DNA of 64,000 nucleotides from Ottelia alismoides. Lineage: Eukaryota; Streptophyta; Magnoliopsida; Alismatales; Hydrocharitaceae. A program made the position numbers and the translations under genes. The stretch spans positions 1-64,000 of the forward strand of contig JAZKJV010009326.1 in the NCBI GenBank assembly GCA_037367405.1. Direction: 5' to 3'. Position 1 is the stretch's first letter; each line of letters opens with the position of its first letter. Shown piece by piece: positions 33,693 to 46,915 of the stretch. The notes below the pieces were generated by a model. That model made no database searches and was not told where the DNA came from. It saw only the letters and a program-made list of their open reading frames with translations.

Positions 33693-36600
33693 TGATGAAT
33701 CTCCATTTCATCACCTTTATTCTATCATTTTGGCCTCAAAAACCCCAGCAAATGCATGTAAATAGCATTAATTTGTATATAATAAGCATTCATTGTTTCT
33801 TGTATTTATTGTGCATTAAATAAGGTTTTTAATGCCAAAATTATAGAATAAAGAGAAGAAAAGAAAAAGGAATAAAATATTGCAAATATTTTATGACCCT
33901 AACCCCGAGACCAAGGCCAGCATGGAATTGGTCGACAAGGAATAAAGTAGGGGGAGATAAGGGCCAATTATCCAATAAATACTCCATTCATTTATGCATT
34001 TTTGGCACCTATTTTGTACATATTTATTTATTCATCAAATAAAGAAACTTTGTTCATGAAAGTTGTAGATAATAATATAAATAAAAATACAAAATTGAGT
34101 TTGTGTAAAAATAATACACAGTGTACATGATATACACGAAATAAAAAGCCAAAATCTCAACTTCACAGACCCATCTCTTGCAAATAAAAACTCCAAATCA
34201 CCCAAGCTCACTTTAATTGTATATAGCATTTCATAAACTATTTTATAAAATTGACTTCATAATTTTTGGAGTCCATCTATGAAAGTTAGGTTTTTGGCCC
34301 TTCTTGTACATAATACATGATTAAAATATTCATTTTATTCAATATTCATTATTTTTATAAATTCATATTTTTAGAATCTTGTAAATAATGTATATAATAC
34401 ATGTACATAATAAAAGTAAAAGAAAACCAAAAAGAACTTGTAAAATAAAAATAAGTCTATAAAATACATAGACAAAATACCTATGCTACCTAATGTACAT
34501 AAATAAAAGAGGAAAACATTCTTTTATTCTTTATTCATTTATATTTTTATAATGATGTATATATTATATATAACCTATTAAAAATACAAATCCATAATAA
34601 AGACAAATAAAATTCATTAAATAAATAAAACATATATAATATATAGGTAAAATACCTATAAGTATACATACATAGACCTATTTATTTAAAAATACAAATA
34701 AACTTATAAAAATCAAACAAAAATATCTTTATACTCACAAAAATAAATCTTAAATTTATAAAATAAGCCAATAAAATAATAAAAGAAAATAAACTAATTA
34801 AAAATAAAATACATGAAAATACATGTAAATACATAAATATACGTATTATCCAAATAAAACTATAACAAAACACCTCGAAAAATTCAATAAAAATCATAAA
34901 TAAATACTAGATGAAATAATACACATTTTTTATTTTATAAGAAAAAATTAATAAAATTATTTAGGGCGTCAAATAAATCAATCTTCCTTCAGATTTGCTA
35001 CTTTGTCTCGTAGCGGCTTACGTGGCCCAATGAGGCGCCGGCCAACGTTGACTCCCAGGTCAACTGTCCCATCCCTCGCCTGGCGTCTCTGAACTGTCTA
35101 CTCCCCCGATTTCATGCCTTTTTCCCGGGCACTCCATCCATCAATCGACAACGCTTCCTTCGCAAGAATTGTTCCCTAATCTTCCATGATGCCCGCCGAA
35201 ATCAAAGATCAACGAGATGTTCATTGGATCAGCCAATAATCGCCGGGTAATAAGGCCCCTTGCCAATGTTTATAAATAAAAAGCTCCGCCTCCTTCCTCG
35301 AATTTGGCCATTTTCATTCCACCCAAACGCCTTGATCTTGCTCCTGGACCATTCCTCGTGACAGGGGGAGTCGCCCAGCGCCTCGACTTGGCCGGAGGAC
35401 GGAGAATTTTGACGCGGCGGAGCTCCGGCGTCCGCCCTGCTCCCTGGAGGCCCCCAGGTATAAGAGCTGCTCTTTTATGCATTTTTAGTTCGCTTTTAAT
35501 GTTAGTTTCCCATTCCAGTCATTAGATTAGGTCTTAGTTAACTCCTGTAGTTTAAAAACCAAAATTCGAAGTTCGCCGGAGCTCCGCTCCGGCGACTTCT
35601 TCACCGTAAACCCCACTGTTTCCGCCCGCCATTCGCATCCCATATCGTTCCTCGTCGCCTTCTCCATCGTTCTATCTTCTTAGACCAACCCAGGACCCTC
35701 GGTCTTGGCGAATCGGGGCTCCTCCTCCGCCGTTCGCCGGAGCCCCTCCGCCCACCTTCATCTTGCATCGCAGCTTCAAAACCCCGGGTCGAGGAGATAG
35801 CTCTCTCGCCCGCGGTTCTTCCTGTGCGGGTACATCAAGGAGTAGAGCCCATCTGGGCTTGCATTGAACCAGGAAGAGGTTCCTGGGGGTCCCCTTCTTC
35901 TCCGACCTCGCTCCATCGACTCGGACTCCCAGGAGCCATGAAATCACCATCAGTCGATGCGGGATCCCTCCAGCTACGTGTAGACCACCTCAGATGTGCC
36001 AGAGAGTCTTGGAGGAGCCCAAGCTCCTCGATCAAAGCTCGCCAGCTCCGAGCTTCTTCCCCGTTCTTCCAGGGAGCTTCAGCACCGTCGGATCAGGAGG
36101 CGAAGCCCAGTTTGATCATGCGTCGTCCGATGAAGCCACATGCCAACCGTCAGATCAGCCCGGATCGTCTAATCCAGGCCCTTCATCGCCGAACCGGTAT
36201 CCACCGTCGGATGCGTGACGCGTGGATAAGTGGCGCCTCCAGCGCCGTTGGATGACACGCCTTATTTGGGGGTAAATTTCACATCTCACCCCCCGCTTTT
36301 GTATTTAGAGTTTAATCCCCAAAATAAAAGTTTTAGTTGTAAATTAGTTGTAAAAATTGCAGAACACCCCCTTATGTTTGGTTATTTACTTTTTAGTCCT
36401 TCCGCACCTCACGTGCAGCACCCACGTGAGGCGCGTGAAAATTTGCACCTAAACCCTGCCGGGTTCTTGTATTTATTAAATGGTCCTGAAAATAAAAGTT
36501 AAAGTGTATTTTTGTTGTAATTTTTGCATGTATGCCCCTGCGACTTATTTTATTTGCAAAAACACCCCTGCCAGGCCATTTAATTTTTGAAGGCTTTGTC

Positions 36601-37779
36601 TCTTTATTTTAGGCTTCATATTAAATCGAAAAATCTTGCAAAAATAGACTTAAGCTCATGTTTGGTCATGCTTGAACGCCATATTTTTAGTTTTGCATTT
36701 TGTTGCATTTTTGCATTTATTAAAAATCAAAAACATGTCTTTTATTCCCTCTCTAACTTATAAAATCCCAAAAAAATATGAAAATGCCTCGAAAAATTCC
36801 AAAAAAATTACCTGTGGTGTATTTTGACCTATATTAGTGTCAGTCCAAAAATCCCTAAAAATCTCAAAAAGAAAACCTTCATAATTCAAAAATACCCAAA
36901 AACTTCAAAAAAATATAAAAAATCAAAGAAAAATCAGAAAAATATAAACTCAAGCCCTATTTATGCTATATTTTATTACCGTTATTAGAAAATTAGGGTG
37001 GAAAATTTTTGAGGCTGTTATCTATTTTTAATCTCTATTTTTGTGACAGCCAGTACTTAATCCACTGTTTGCTATTATTTAGCTTTTTAAAAATACTAAA
37101 AATGTTTGCAAAAATACCCAAAAATCATAAAAACAGTAAAAAGCCATGAAAATTCCAAAAAGACCCTTTTCCTGAATTTTTGACAATTTTTTAGTATTTT
37201 TGTGAATATTCTAATACCCCTTTTATGTATATATATCTATATATCCTAAAAAAAGAAAAAAATATTCTATATATGTAATTAGTTATATGTATTCTCATTA
37301 ATCTTAACATAAAAAAAAGAAAAAAATATATATATGTATTTATTTTATTATATTTATATATACCTATATATATATATATTACATGTATTATAAGCTATAT
37401 ACTTACCCTCTATGGGTATATATATATAATTAATATATTCTTATTATATACATATATATATAACACTTAATATATTTTAATAATATTAATAAAAAAATAA
37501 AATAAAATAAAAATAAAAAAAAACCCACACAAGGATGACTGTGATTGACATGTAGGCTATTGCATTTTGTGTTGCTCTCTGTGGTTTGACCTCTACATAC
37601 TTGTCATTATACATTTTATGGTCGAGTAAATAAAGATTAATTCACATTTGTTTTGAGCTTGATTGTTGTATTCTTTGGATTGTGGGTTAATTGCTGGTTG
37701 ATTGGATGATTTGTGAGCGGTCGCCTCAGCGACACACTTTTTATTATTCATGGAGACCCTCGCGAAAAACTGGTCATCA
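33693..37779 (+). repeat. 5' LTR of element B (4087 bp)
   Basis: Runs TGATGAATCTCC ... GGTCATCA. It has AT-rich U3, a TATAAATA at 35272-35279, a GC-rich leader, then long AT-rich sequence with T-run and TA-rich blocks near 37200-37500. Overlapping short ORFs (for example 35824-36255) have no recognisable product. Confidence 0.95.
35272..35458 (+). promoter_or_regulatory. LTR promoter TATA box, leader exon and splice donor
   Basis: TATAAATA (35272-35279) is followed by about 150 nt of GC-rich leader and a strong donor CCCCCAG|GTATAAGAG (exon end 35457). A, O and C carry the same order. A plausible acceptor TTCTCTGCAG lies at 40069, just before gag. Confidence 0.55.
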
Positions 37780-37781
37780 GA

Positions 37782-37799
37782 TGGCGCCGTTGCCGAGGA
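37782..37799 (+). promoter_or_regulatory. Primer binding site of element B
   Basis: TGGCGCCGTTGCCGAGGA starts two bases after the LTR. It matches the primer site of Athila-type elements, which is complementary to the 3' end of plant tRNA-Asp apart from a mismatch here. Confidence 0.85.
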
Positions 37800-40069
37800 G
37801 CAATGAGCATAGCCAAATTGATTTTTGTCATCCTTGTATAAAATTTTGATTCATGATTCATTTTTGTGTGAGCAGCTATTGTTTTATTGCCATTAATCAC
37901 CATGCTTCATTTCTTTATTTATTGTGATTATTTTTCTCTGCTCTATTTGATTGACTGAGTATGCTAATGCAATCCTTTTGTGACTTTGATGCGAGGGACT
38001 GCCACGCGAGGATGGCTTCCTAGGAGGCCAAGGCAGCCGAGCTTGGAGGAGGATGATCTTCTCTTCTCATGACCATCTGGAAAGAGCACCAAAGCAGCAA
38101 GAGAGGGGCATTAGATAGGATAGATATTTAGGAAAATTATTTTTGTAATTCATGGTGAGAGAGAGACTATTTTGGCATGTAATTAAACAGGACTCTACTC
38201 TTCACAATGAGGTCCAGTGCCCGGGTGATTGTTCACCTGGGGGCCTCATCGCGGCTTTTTCGAGTTTTCATCGCCTTCTTTTATTTTGTTTCCCGCAGTT
38301 TTGAGCTTTCCGCCTTTCTTTTACTTTGTTTTGTGTGCTTGGAGCCCCTAGATATAGGTTGCTTGACTCGGTAGCTAGGTCTAAACATTAATAAGAATGC
38401 ATGTTCCTATAGTCTACTTCGATTGGATCTAGTCAAACTCAAACAAGTGGTAAATTTGTCTCTTAGCCCTCTGTGCCGTAGCGAACCCTGTAAAGCGCTT
38501 TCTCCTACCCTCAATTTGTTGAGCAGAGGAGGGGTGAGCCAAGACCGGACTCTCTTGGGCTAGAGACAAATAAGCAACTTATGGTTCTTCACGCTAATAG
38601 CAGCTTATGTTTAGGACGATTTTGTGCCTTGCATACCGACATGTAGATAGGTTTAAAAATTCTGTTATGCATACCACATGGAGAGAGCTGGGATGCACTG
38701 TAAGTCTTCTAACTCAGCATGCATCATTCGGTTCAATGATGAGATTTCCATCATGGAACCACTTGCACGCTTTTCCGCTATCTCCCTCTGATTTTGAGCA
38801 CCTAGGACTTAAATGAAAATTTACAAAAACGTTAGGCGCTGGTATGAAAACAGATCCAAAAAAAAGTGAAAACCAAAAAAATTAAAACCAGGGGACTACT
38901 AAAATAAACTTTGACCTTAATTAAAATCTGTAATGGACTATCATTGTACCGGGTTCATAAAGCCCTCATTGTTTTCAGGTACCTTGGAGGGGGACCGAAA
39001 CCCTACTCCCTTGAGCGAGTGCGACCCCTAAGGATAGAAAGCCCAAAACCCAGTCTGCAACTACCTTGTGTATCGCCTGGATTTCCGAAGTAATGGCTTC
39101 TATCGTACGTAGGCGAGTAGGACTTGGTCACCAATGGTGACTCTCTGTTGTGAGAGCATCGATCCTGTCCGAAGTATTGAGCATAGGCCACGCCTTCACG
39201 GGGGTGTCTGTCTCATCGTCCTGCGTCCGAGTAGGTTCTTGCGCGCTCACGGGTGATTCCGTTGCGTGCGAGAAACGAAGTATGGTTTCGCCTATCGGCT
39301 TCCTCTCTCTTTTATTTGGCTGAGTAGGGATCCAGGAAGGGTTACAAGGACTCCAAAAAGTACAGACTACAGGTTACACAGGAGGAGGACAAGTACGGGA
39401 TACTCTTCTGGCAGTACTCTCTCTCCTATAGGGTAGCGTACTAAGGACTTGTTATAAGATTTGCCTGAAAACCACAACTCTAAAAATGAAAAGATAATAA
39501 ATAGCCGAGCTTTCACGGCTTCACATGGCGTGAGTTGGTGAACCCGATTTTGTCTTGTGTTTATATGGATCTAGATTAAGGATCAAGATCAAAGTCCCGC
39601 GCCGTTGCGCAAATTTTGTTATGTCTTCCTTTGACCACCCTGCTCATCCGAGCCTTTCGACTGTTTTACACTCCTTTTGTTCCTCGTTGACCATCGTATC
39701 ATTCTTCCAAAATCCGACATTCTCTTGTGCTCCGCGAAGTTGATCCACGGATGGTTTCGTCGGGACCATGCCGACACCTACATCGATTCCATGGACTCAA
39801 CCTCGCCAATAATTTCGAGGCGATTCCCGAGAACCCGATCCGGACTTTGCGGATCGATCTCCAGACTCCTCGTTTTCTACCTTTCTCTTGGCAACCCAAT
39901 AAACTGGGATCTCTTTTGTCCCACTACCGCCGTTGTGAATAGGAGTCGATTACAGTCTACATCATTTCTCTATTCACAACATGCTGGGGTTGACTTGAAT
40001 TCCAGCTTCATCACGGCAGCTGAAAGTTAATTGCAAGTGATCTGATTCGGACTACCTCATTCTCTGCAG
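37800..40069 (+). other. Untranslated leader of element B
   Basis: 2.3 kb between PBS and gag without a supported ORF. A long leader is typical of Athila/Tat elements. It ends in the acceptor-like TTCTCTGCAG. Confidence 0.7.
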
Positions 40070-40133
40070 ATAGAAGCCAGTGCGAGCCCTGGAGACTACT
40101 CCGGAGTTCATTTCGTCCGACTCAGATCCTGAC

Positions 40134-42137
40134 ATGGCGCCAGGAAGGAAGGGCAAGGGTCAGCAGCCACTACCAGAGGGACAGGTGCCAGATCAGAACC
40201 AAGTCAATGCACAGTTGCTGGCATCTATCCAGGCCATACAGCAGCAGCTGACTGAGCAGGCCCTTACACAGACCGCTTTCCAGGATATGTTGAATGATGT
40301 GATAAATCGCAACGACGGAGGAGGAGGCCGAGGCAGAGGAGGCAGGGGAGGAGGAGGTGGAGGTGGAGAAGGTGGTGATGACCCCAATGATGATCCTGAA
40401 TTCCCACCACCGCCGAAACCGACACTCAAAGAAACATACAATCCGGGAGACAGCCAGATGACCGAGTGGATTCCTCATTCCACCGGTACACGCTCACTTT
40501 GAGCTGAAGCCCCAATTCATAGCCCTTCTTCATGCATTCCATGGCAACACCAATGAAGAGCCGTACATTCACCTGCAGCAATTCTCCCGCATTTGCCGCA
40601 CCACCCACTATCCGAAATGTCCCCCTGGACATTGTCAAGATGACGGCTTTCCCCTTCAGTCTACAGGATAAGGCCCTCTATTGGGTCAATCATATGGGAA
40701 AGGTCGTGACGACCTGGGAGGAGTTGAAGTCTGCCTTCCTGCACAAGTACTACCCTCTCGGTCGGCTCAACAGATGCGAGCCCGTATTAGAAATTTCTCC
40801 CAAGGAGCACATGAGTCCGTACATGAGGCTTGGGAGAGATTCACTGATCTGCAGGAGAAGTGTCCCCACCACGAGATCCCTAAGGACCAGCCAGGTCCAG
40901 CATTTCTTCGGGGGACTCAATATTGAAAGTCAAAGGCTCGTGGACGCAGCATGTGGGGTCTCCTATTTCAACAAGGATGAAGATGTTGTATGGCAGATTT
41001 TCGAAGAAATGGCCGAAGGAGAGGCCGCCCTCTCTTCATCCAAGGCATACCAGAAGCAGCCCCAGATCCTCCAGAAACAAGTTCACATGGCTGCATCAAA
41101 AGAAACAGAGAGAGATGAGAGCTCCAACCTCAGCATCATTGGGGGCCATCTCTCTAAAGTTGATATCATTGAGAAGCGATCACAGGACCTTGAGAAACTC
41201 GCTGTGATTGAGAAGAGGACCCAGAACCTGGATAAACTCGATCAGATCAACAAGAACCATAGAGCTGTTGGTCGGTACGATCAACTCTGTCCAGTCGGCT
41301 ACACCATCAGACGCTCCCGCTGAGAGGAAGGACGAGCCGCAACCGCAGCATCCGCCTCAGCCGAGCCAGCAGCCACCGGCAGTCCAGCACGTGTACTACG
41401 TGCAGGCGCCCGACCATGGCCCGCCGCAGCAGCAGATGGTCGTTTACCAGCCAGAGTTCCTTTCCATTCCTGATCCAGTTTTCCCACCACCACCCCTGAT
41501 CCAAGAAGTTAACGGGGTATGGACGAATGATGCACAGCCGACCCGTCCTCAGGGACAACTCCAGGGTCAGCAATTTGCCAACCAGCAGTACCACCAACCT
41601 CAGGGTGGTCGTTTTGGCCAAACCTCTCAACCACACCAGCAGCCTCCCCAGTTTGCACAACAATGGAGGCAGAATTTTCCTTACCAACAGCCGCAGTACC
41701 GCCATCCACAGCCGTATCACCAGTATGCGGCTGCTCAGCCTCAACCATACCAGCAGTATCCACCTCCGTCCTACCAGCAACTTCAATTTCCTGCTCCACC
41801 ACAGCAACACCACCAGCAGCCTCCCCACTCATCTAACCAACAGCAGCGTGGTCTGCACGCTGCATCTTCTGATGTGCCCCCAGCTAATCCCACCATGGAG
41901 TGTCTAGCCCAGCTTGTTCAAGGGCTTGCGGAGATGACCAAGCGGCTTGATGACCTGACCGCCACTCGCACTACCATTCCGGCACAGGTCGAAGCCAACC
42001 CCAACAATTTCAAGAAGAAGGAGCAGGTAGAATGTGATGTCCAGTCCGCGTGTGATAATGATATTACTGTTATTCTAATGCTGTTACTCTCAGGAGCGGT
42101 AGGGCCTTGCCTCTGCCTGCTACCAGATGTGGGGTGA
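40134..42137 (+). pseudogene. Gag polyprotein of element B, frameshifted
   Basis: Capsid precursor. The N-terminal part (40134-about 40470) has a Gln-rich stretch and a Gly/Arg-rich run. It continues in other frames as the Ty3 retrotransposon gag domain: FELKPQFIALLHAFHG (about 40500), PLDIVKMTAFPFSLQDKA and LYWV..M (frame of 40532-40785), then RARIRNFSQG and ESVHEAWERF (other frame, about 40780-40895), then FFGGLNIESQRLVDAACG. After about 41270 a Gln/Pro-rich tail (41208 frame) runs to 42137. At least four frame changes break it. No zinc knuckle is seen. ATG 40134 is preferred as start because it follows the predicted acceptor. Confidence 0.85.
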
Positions 42138-42577
42138 ATAAAGAAACAGGTGGATCGTCATCTTCCTGCATCAGCCGTGCCAGCTCCAGGGGCGGGTGAG
42201 GAGGAAGAGGAAGGAGAAGCCAGTCCAGTCGTCGTGCCATGTCATCAGCCTCAGCCAAAAACACAAAAAAATCAGCAAATACAAAAACAACAAAAAGAAG
42301 CATGTAGCAGAAGTGAAGCCGCGCCAGCCTTGGAGGAGCCGCCAGCAGCAGCCGATCCCTTGCCAGCCGATGGAGCCGATGCTACCCTTTTTGATCGCCC
42401 AGCAGCACCAGCATATTCAGATCCAGCTTGTACTCCTTTTTATAGTCCGGATGTACAACATTCTGGGGGCGATGATTTTGATGTAAATAAGAACTCTAAT
42501 TTTCCTTCCAGTAATGTGAATATTCTTTTTCCGCATGCAATACAAAAATCCAAAAAATTTGCAAAAGAAAAAATGCA

Positions 42578-43729
42578 TTGTCTGATCCAGGTGTCGTGGA
42601 CATTTTGGATAAATTGACTGTTGAGATTCCCTTGTTGAAGGCCGTGGAATACATGCCAGCTGTGAAGAAAGGATTGAAAGAGGCATGTACTAACAGGCGT
42701 CGCCCAGCGCAAGACAACAGACGCCGAGAAGTAGAAAAGCACGTTCTATCCATGGCCACAGTTGAAGCTATCACCAACCTCCCCCATAAAAAGCAAGATA
42801 CAGGATCACCTCTGATCAGTTGTGTGATTTTCGATCAGGTCTTCGAGCGTACTCTTCTTGACAGTGGTTCTTCCATCAACCTTCTGCCCTCGTCCATAAT
42901 GCAAGAATTCGGGCTGGGACCGCTCAAGCAGACACGAATGATCCTTCAGTTCGCTGACCGATCCATTAAGCGGCCCCGAGGTTTGCTGGAAGACGTGATA
43001 GTTACCGTGCAGGAGATGAAATTCCCAGCTGACTTTGTAGTCCTTGATATGGACTCGCCTGCACCAATGCTCCAGACTCCTATCATCCTTGGCAGACCAT
43101 TTCTCCGTACTTCAGGTGCCGTGGTTGATTACGGGTCTGGAAAGATCACTTTCAGCTCGAACACCCAGCAAATCACGATTAATATGAACAAGGAGCAGAA
43201 TGCCACAACTGATGAGAATCAAGCAGCATCAGAAGCAGACTGTGATTTTATTGCAGAAATCAGAGAGTCAGAGTTGTCGTTGGACGATCCATGGACCCGA
43301 GAAATCCTCACTCTTGAGGAGGACTTGGAAAGCACAGTCAGCATATGCTCCGATGATTTGTGGGAGACAGATTCTCAGATGCAGGCGCATCTTCTTGAGC
43401 ATTCACTCCAGGCCGAACATGATCAGCGCACCGCAGAACCGTTCGGTACATCACTGGGATCTCAACAGGATGTTGAGGATGGTAACAGTCTCAAGTTGCA
43501 TCCCACCACCAGCATGGTATCTGAAGTAACAGATAAAGTGGACAGAACAAAACCAGAACTCAAGCCACTTCCTGCAGGCCTGAAGTATGCTTTCCTTGCG
43601 GGTGAAGAATACATGTATCCGGTCATCATCAGCAGCAGGCTGAATCCGGATCAAGAATCTCGACTTTTCGAGGTTCTAGAAAAGAACCGCAAGGCACTTG
43701 GTTGTAGCGTATCAGACCTCCGAGGATAA
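42578..43729 (+). CDS. Aspartic protease region of element B
   Basis: A 383-codon open segment of pol. A retropepsin-like protease occupies about residues 85-215. The active site is LLDSGSSINLLP (DSG instead of the common DTG), then FADRSIKRPRGLLEDV, FVVLDMD and ILGRPFLRT (the ILGRP block typical of Ty3 proteases). An acidic linker follows before RT. The frame closes near the RT start although family members read on, so a frameshift near 43727 separates it from pol. Upstream linker 42138-42577 is degenerate. Confidence 0.85.
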   Translation: MSDPGVVDILDKLTVEIPLLKAVEYMPAVKKGLKEACTNRRRPAQDNRRREVEKHVLSMATVEAITNLPHKKQDTGSPLISCVIFDQVFERTLLDSGSSINLLPSSIMQEFGLGPLKQTRMILQFADRSIKRPRGLLEDVIVTVQEMKFPADFVVLDMDSPAPMLQTPIILGRPFLRTSGAVVDYGSGKITFSSNTQQITINMNKEQNATTDENQAASEADCDFIAEIRESELSLDDPWTREILTLEEDLESTVSICSDDLWETDSQMQAHLLEHSLQAEHDQRTAEPFGTSLGSQQDVEDGNSLKLHPTTSMVSEVTDKVDRTKPELKPLPAGLKYAFLAGEEYMYPVIISSRLNPDQESRLFEVLEKNRKALGCSVSDLRG

Positions 43730-43886
43730 ATCCAGCTCTGTGCTCACACCATATCTATCTAGAAGACGATGCCAAGCAGTCCCACGAATTTCAGAGAAGA
43801 CTGAACCCTAACCTTCGGGACGTGGTCATGAAAGAAATCACAAAATGGTGTGAAGCAGGCTTCATCTATCCCATCTCCGATTCAAA

Positions 43887-46523
43887 ATGGTAAGCCCCTT
43901 GCATGTAGTTCCCAAGAAATCCGGGCTTACCGTGGTCGCAAATGAAAAAGGAGAGGAAATTTCAACTCGGGTACCGACATCCTGGCGGGTGTGTGTTGAC
44001 TACCGCCGTCTTAATGCAGCAACCAAGAAGGACCACTTCCCCTTGCCATTCATTGATCAAGTATTAGAGAGATTAGCATGCAAGGAGTTCTTCTGCTTTC
44101 TGGATGGGTACTCCGGGTACAACCAAGTGGCGATCACCCCTGAGGATCAAGAGAAGACTACCTTCACTTGCCCGTTCGGTACCTACGCCTTCAAGAGGAT
44201 GCCCTTTGGATTATGCAATGCACCCGCAACCTTCCAAAGATGCATGCTAGCTGTATTCGCCGAGATGGTAGGCAGTTTTCTCGAGGTGTTCATGGATGAT
44301 TTCTCTGTCTATGGTGATAGTTTTGATTCTTGCCTCGAGCACCTAGACAGAGTACTGCAGAAATGCCGGGAAGTCAATTTAGTGCTCTCATGGGAAAAGA
44401 GCCACTTTATGGTCACAAAGGGTATTGTGCTGGGCCATGTCGTTTCCAAACGTGGCATGGAAGTCGACCCAGCCAAGGTGGATGTCATTTTAAACCTTCA
44501 GCCACCTCAGTCAGTAAAGAATGTGAGGTCATTCCTGGGGCATGTGGGATTTTACAGACGATTTATCAAGGATTTCAGCCGCATTGCCCGACCTCTGACA
44601 GAACTCTTGTGCAAGGAGACGGAGTTCATTATTGATCAGCCGGTTCTCCTTGCTTTCAATCAATTGAAGGAACTTATCACTCAGGCTCCAATCTTACAGC
44701 CTCCCGACTGGACTCTTCCATTTGAGATAATGACCGATGCGTCAGATTTTGCAGTCGGAGCTGATCTTGGACAGAGGAAAGACAAGGCGCCCTATGCCAT
44801 TCACTATGCCAGCAGAACATTAGATGAAGCTCAAAGGAATTATACAGTGACAGAGAAAGAACTGCTGGCGGTGGTTTTCACCTTAGAGAAGTTCAGATCC
44901 TATCTGTTAGGGTCAAAAGTCACAATTTTCACAGACCACTCTGCTATCCGGTACCTACAGCAGAAGAAGGATGCAAAGCCCAGACTGATTCGTTGGATCC
45001 TTCTCCTCCAGGAGTTCGATCTGGAAATTAAGGACAAACCTGGAGTTCAGAATGTGGTAGCAGATCACCTCTCCAGAATTGAGCAGCATGAGTCTCCGCT
45101 GAGTAATGCACCTATCACAGAAACCTTCCTTGACGAAGCTATCTTAGCCGTGGATGCTCTCCCTTGGTATGCTGACATTGTCAATTACCTCGCCTCGGGG
45201 GCAATACCTTCGGATTGGACGAAGAACCAGAAGAACAAATTCATGTCGACCATCCGCTTCTACCAGTGGGAAGATCCTCTCCTATTCAGAGAAGGGGCAG
45301 ATTGTATTTGGCGCAGGTGCATCCCTCAGACGGAGCAATCTAGTGTCCTTGAGCATTGTCATTCGCTCGAAGCTGGTGGGCACCATTCTGGAGATCGTAC
45401 GGCAGCAAAAGTATTGCAGTGTGGCCTCTGGTGGCCCACTTTATTTAAGGATGCAGCAGAATTTGTTAAAAGATGTATTGACTGTCAGCGACTGAAAGGG
45501 ACACTCACTGCCAAAGACTCAATGCCTCTGAAAATCATTCAGATAGCAGATGTTTTCGATGCATGGGGCATTGACTTCATGGGACCTTTCCCTAACAGTC
45601 AAGGTTTTGAGCACATCCTTCTTGCCGTAGATTACGTGAGCCGTTGGGTTGAAGCTATCCCCGCCCGAGCCGCCGACAGCAAAACAGTTTGCCAGTTTCT
45701 GAAGAAGAACATCATTTCGCGGTTTGGGATACCAAAGATTCTCATCTCAGACGGGGGTAGCCATTTCATCAACAAAGAGGTCAAGAAGTTAACGAAGGAG
45801 TACGGCATCGATCACCGTGTCGCGTCTCCTTATCATCCGCAGACCAATGGCATGACGGAGTTATCCAATAGAGAAATCAAGACCATATTGCAGAAACTTG
45901 TTAGGCCAAACAGAAAAGACTGGTCTCAACTCTTGGACTCAGCGCTTTGGGCTAACCGTACGGCCTACAAGTCTCCCTTGGGCATGTCGCCCTACCGTCT
46001 TGTATATGGTAAACCATGCCATCTGCCTGTAGAATTAATTCACAAATCTCTTTGGGCAATTAGTAATTGTAACTTGGACTCACGAAAAGATGGTCAGAAG
46101 AGAAAAGACGATCTGAACAGGCTCTTGGAATTCCGAGACTGCGCATACGATAACACCTTGATGTACAAGGAGAAGGTGAAACGCTGGCATGACCGGCACA
46201 TCAGACGAAAGACCTTCGACGTTGGGCAGAAAGTGTGGCTGTTTGATGCAAAGTTACGGATATTCCCAGGCAAATTAAAGAGTAAGTGGACAGGGCCATT
46301 CCGAGTATGTGAAGTGCGTGACAACAGAAGCATTGCGATATCAGAATTGTCCCCTGACGCACAGCCCTTCGTCGTCAACGGCCAACTACTGAAGCCTTAC
46401 TTGGAACCCGATGCATTCTTGGCCATTGTTGACTCTATTCAACTAGTGCACCACGATGACACTTCCACAGCACCTGCAGCACCAAAAGATTCAGACGATG
46501 TACTCCAACCATTATTTCTCTGA
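43887..46523 (+). CDS. Reverse transcriptase, RNase H and integrase of element B
   Basis: 878 codons. [14 protein letters not shown], catalytic D73 in [28 protein letters not shown], and FMDDF with D137/D138. RNase [40 protein letters not shown]. Integrase: HHCC zinc finger ([17 protein letters not shown]), core residues in [16 protein letters not shown] and the Glu of TELSNREIK, then a C-terminal domain with [22 protein letters not shown] (GPF/Y-like). All catalytic residues are present. The RT start is cut: 43730-43886 encodes the preceding conserved block in other frames. So replication enzymes look recent but are not joined to gag-pro. Confidence 0.95.
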   Translation: MVSPLHVVPKKSGLTVVANEKGEEISTRVPTSWRVCVDYRRLNAATKKDHFPLPFIDQVLERLACKEFFCFLDGYSGYNQVAITPEDQEKTTFTCPFGTYAFKRMPFGLCNAPATFQRCMLAVFAEMVGSFLEVFMDDFSVYGDSFDSCLEHLDRVLQKCREVNLVLSWEKSHFMVTKGIVLGHVVSKRGMEVDPAKVDVILNLQPPQSVKNVRSFLGHVGFYRRFIKDFSRIARPLTELLCKETEFIIDQPVLLAFNQLKELITQAPILQPPDWTLPFEIMTDASDFAVGADLGQRKDKAPYAIHYASRTLDEAQRNYTVTEKELLAVVFTLEKFRSYLLGSKVTIFTDHSAIRYLQQKKDAKPRLIRWILLLQEFDLEIKDKPGVQNVVADHLSRIEQHESPLSNAPITETFLDEAILAVDALPWYADIVNYLASGAIPSDWTKNQKNKFMSTIRFYQWEDPLLFREGADCIWRRCIPQTEQSSVLEHCHSLEAGGHHSGDRTAAKVLQCGLWWPTLFKDAAEFVKRCIDCQRLKGTLTAKDSMPLKIIQIADVFDAWGIDFMGPFPNSQGFEHILLAVDYVSRWVEAIPARAADSKTVCQFLKKNIISRFGIPKILISDGGSHFINKEVKKLTKEYGIDHRVASPYHPQTNGMTELSNREIKTILQKLVRPNRKDWSQLLDSALWANRTAYKSPLGMSPYRLVYGKPCHLPVELIHKSLWAISNCNLDSRKDGQKRKDDLNRLLEFRDCAYDNTLMYKEKVKRWHDRHIRRKTFDVGQKVWLFDAKLRIFPGKLKSKWTGPFRVCEVRDNRSIAISELSPDAQPFVVNGQLLKPYLEPDAFLAIVDSIQLVHHDDTSTAPAAPKDSDDVLQPLFL

Positions 46524-46599
46524 TTTTCTTCTTTTCTTCTTTTCTTCTTTTCCTTTTCTATTTTCTTTTTCTATCTAAAAGGTGCCGCCTTTGTAAGAC

Positions 46600-46915
46600 A
46601 GTTTTCTATACTTAGGACTTACTTTGTCCTAAGTATAGGGGGATGTGCACCTAGAGTTTTTGATTTCGGTTCGATCTTCTCCATTATCTCCTCTTCTTGT
46701 CTATACTTCCCACCCTTGTCCCTCCCTGCTTTTTGTACAGTCTGCTATACTTCGGATTATTTGATCCCAAGTATAGAGGGGACGGTCAACTTCCCATTCA
46801 TTCATTTCATTCATATTTATTCTTTCGATCTGTCTATACTCAGTACGAGTTATGTCTTTGTTTTTTTTCCTTTCGATCTATGAGGACATAGCTCAAGATA
46901 AGTATAGGGGGGTCG
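46600..46915 (+). repeat. Three hairpin plus polypurine modules after integrase
   Basis: Each has a left arm CTATACT(T) and a right arm AAGTATAG that runs into a G-rich tract. Module 1: 46606-46618 pairs 13/13 with 46626-46638. Module 2: 46745-46757 with 46764-46776, 12/13. Module 3: looser, CTATACT 46834-46840 with AGTATAG 46901-46907, plus TATGTC/GACATA inside. The AAGTATAGGGGGG tract equals the real polypurine tract at 49212-49224. Confidence 0.75.

Noticed and set aside
35824..36255. 143-codon ORF in the 5' LTR, repeated at 50536-50868
   Set aside because: Present twice only because the LTR is; no recognisable domain and start differs between copies.
41307..41832. Long minus-strand ORFs opposite gag
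   Set aside because: Antisense of the Gln/Pro-rich gag tail, which lacks stops on the other strand.
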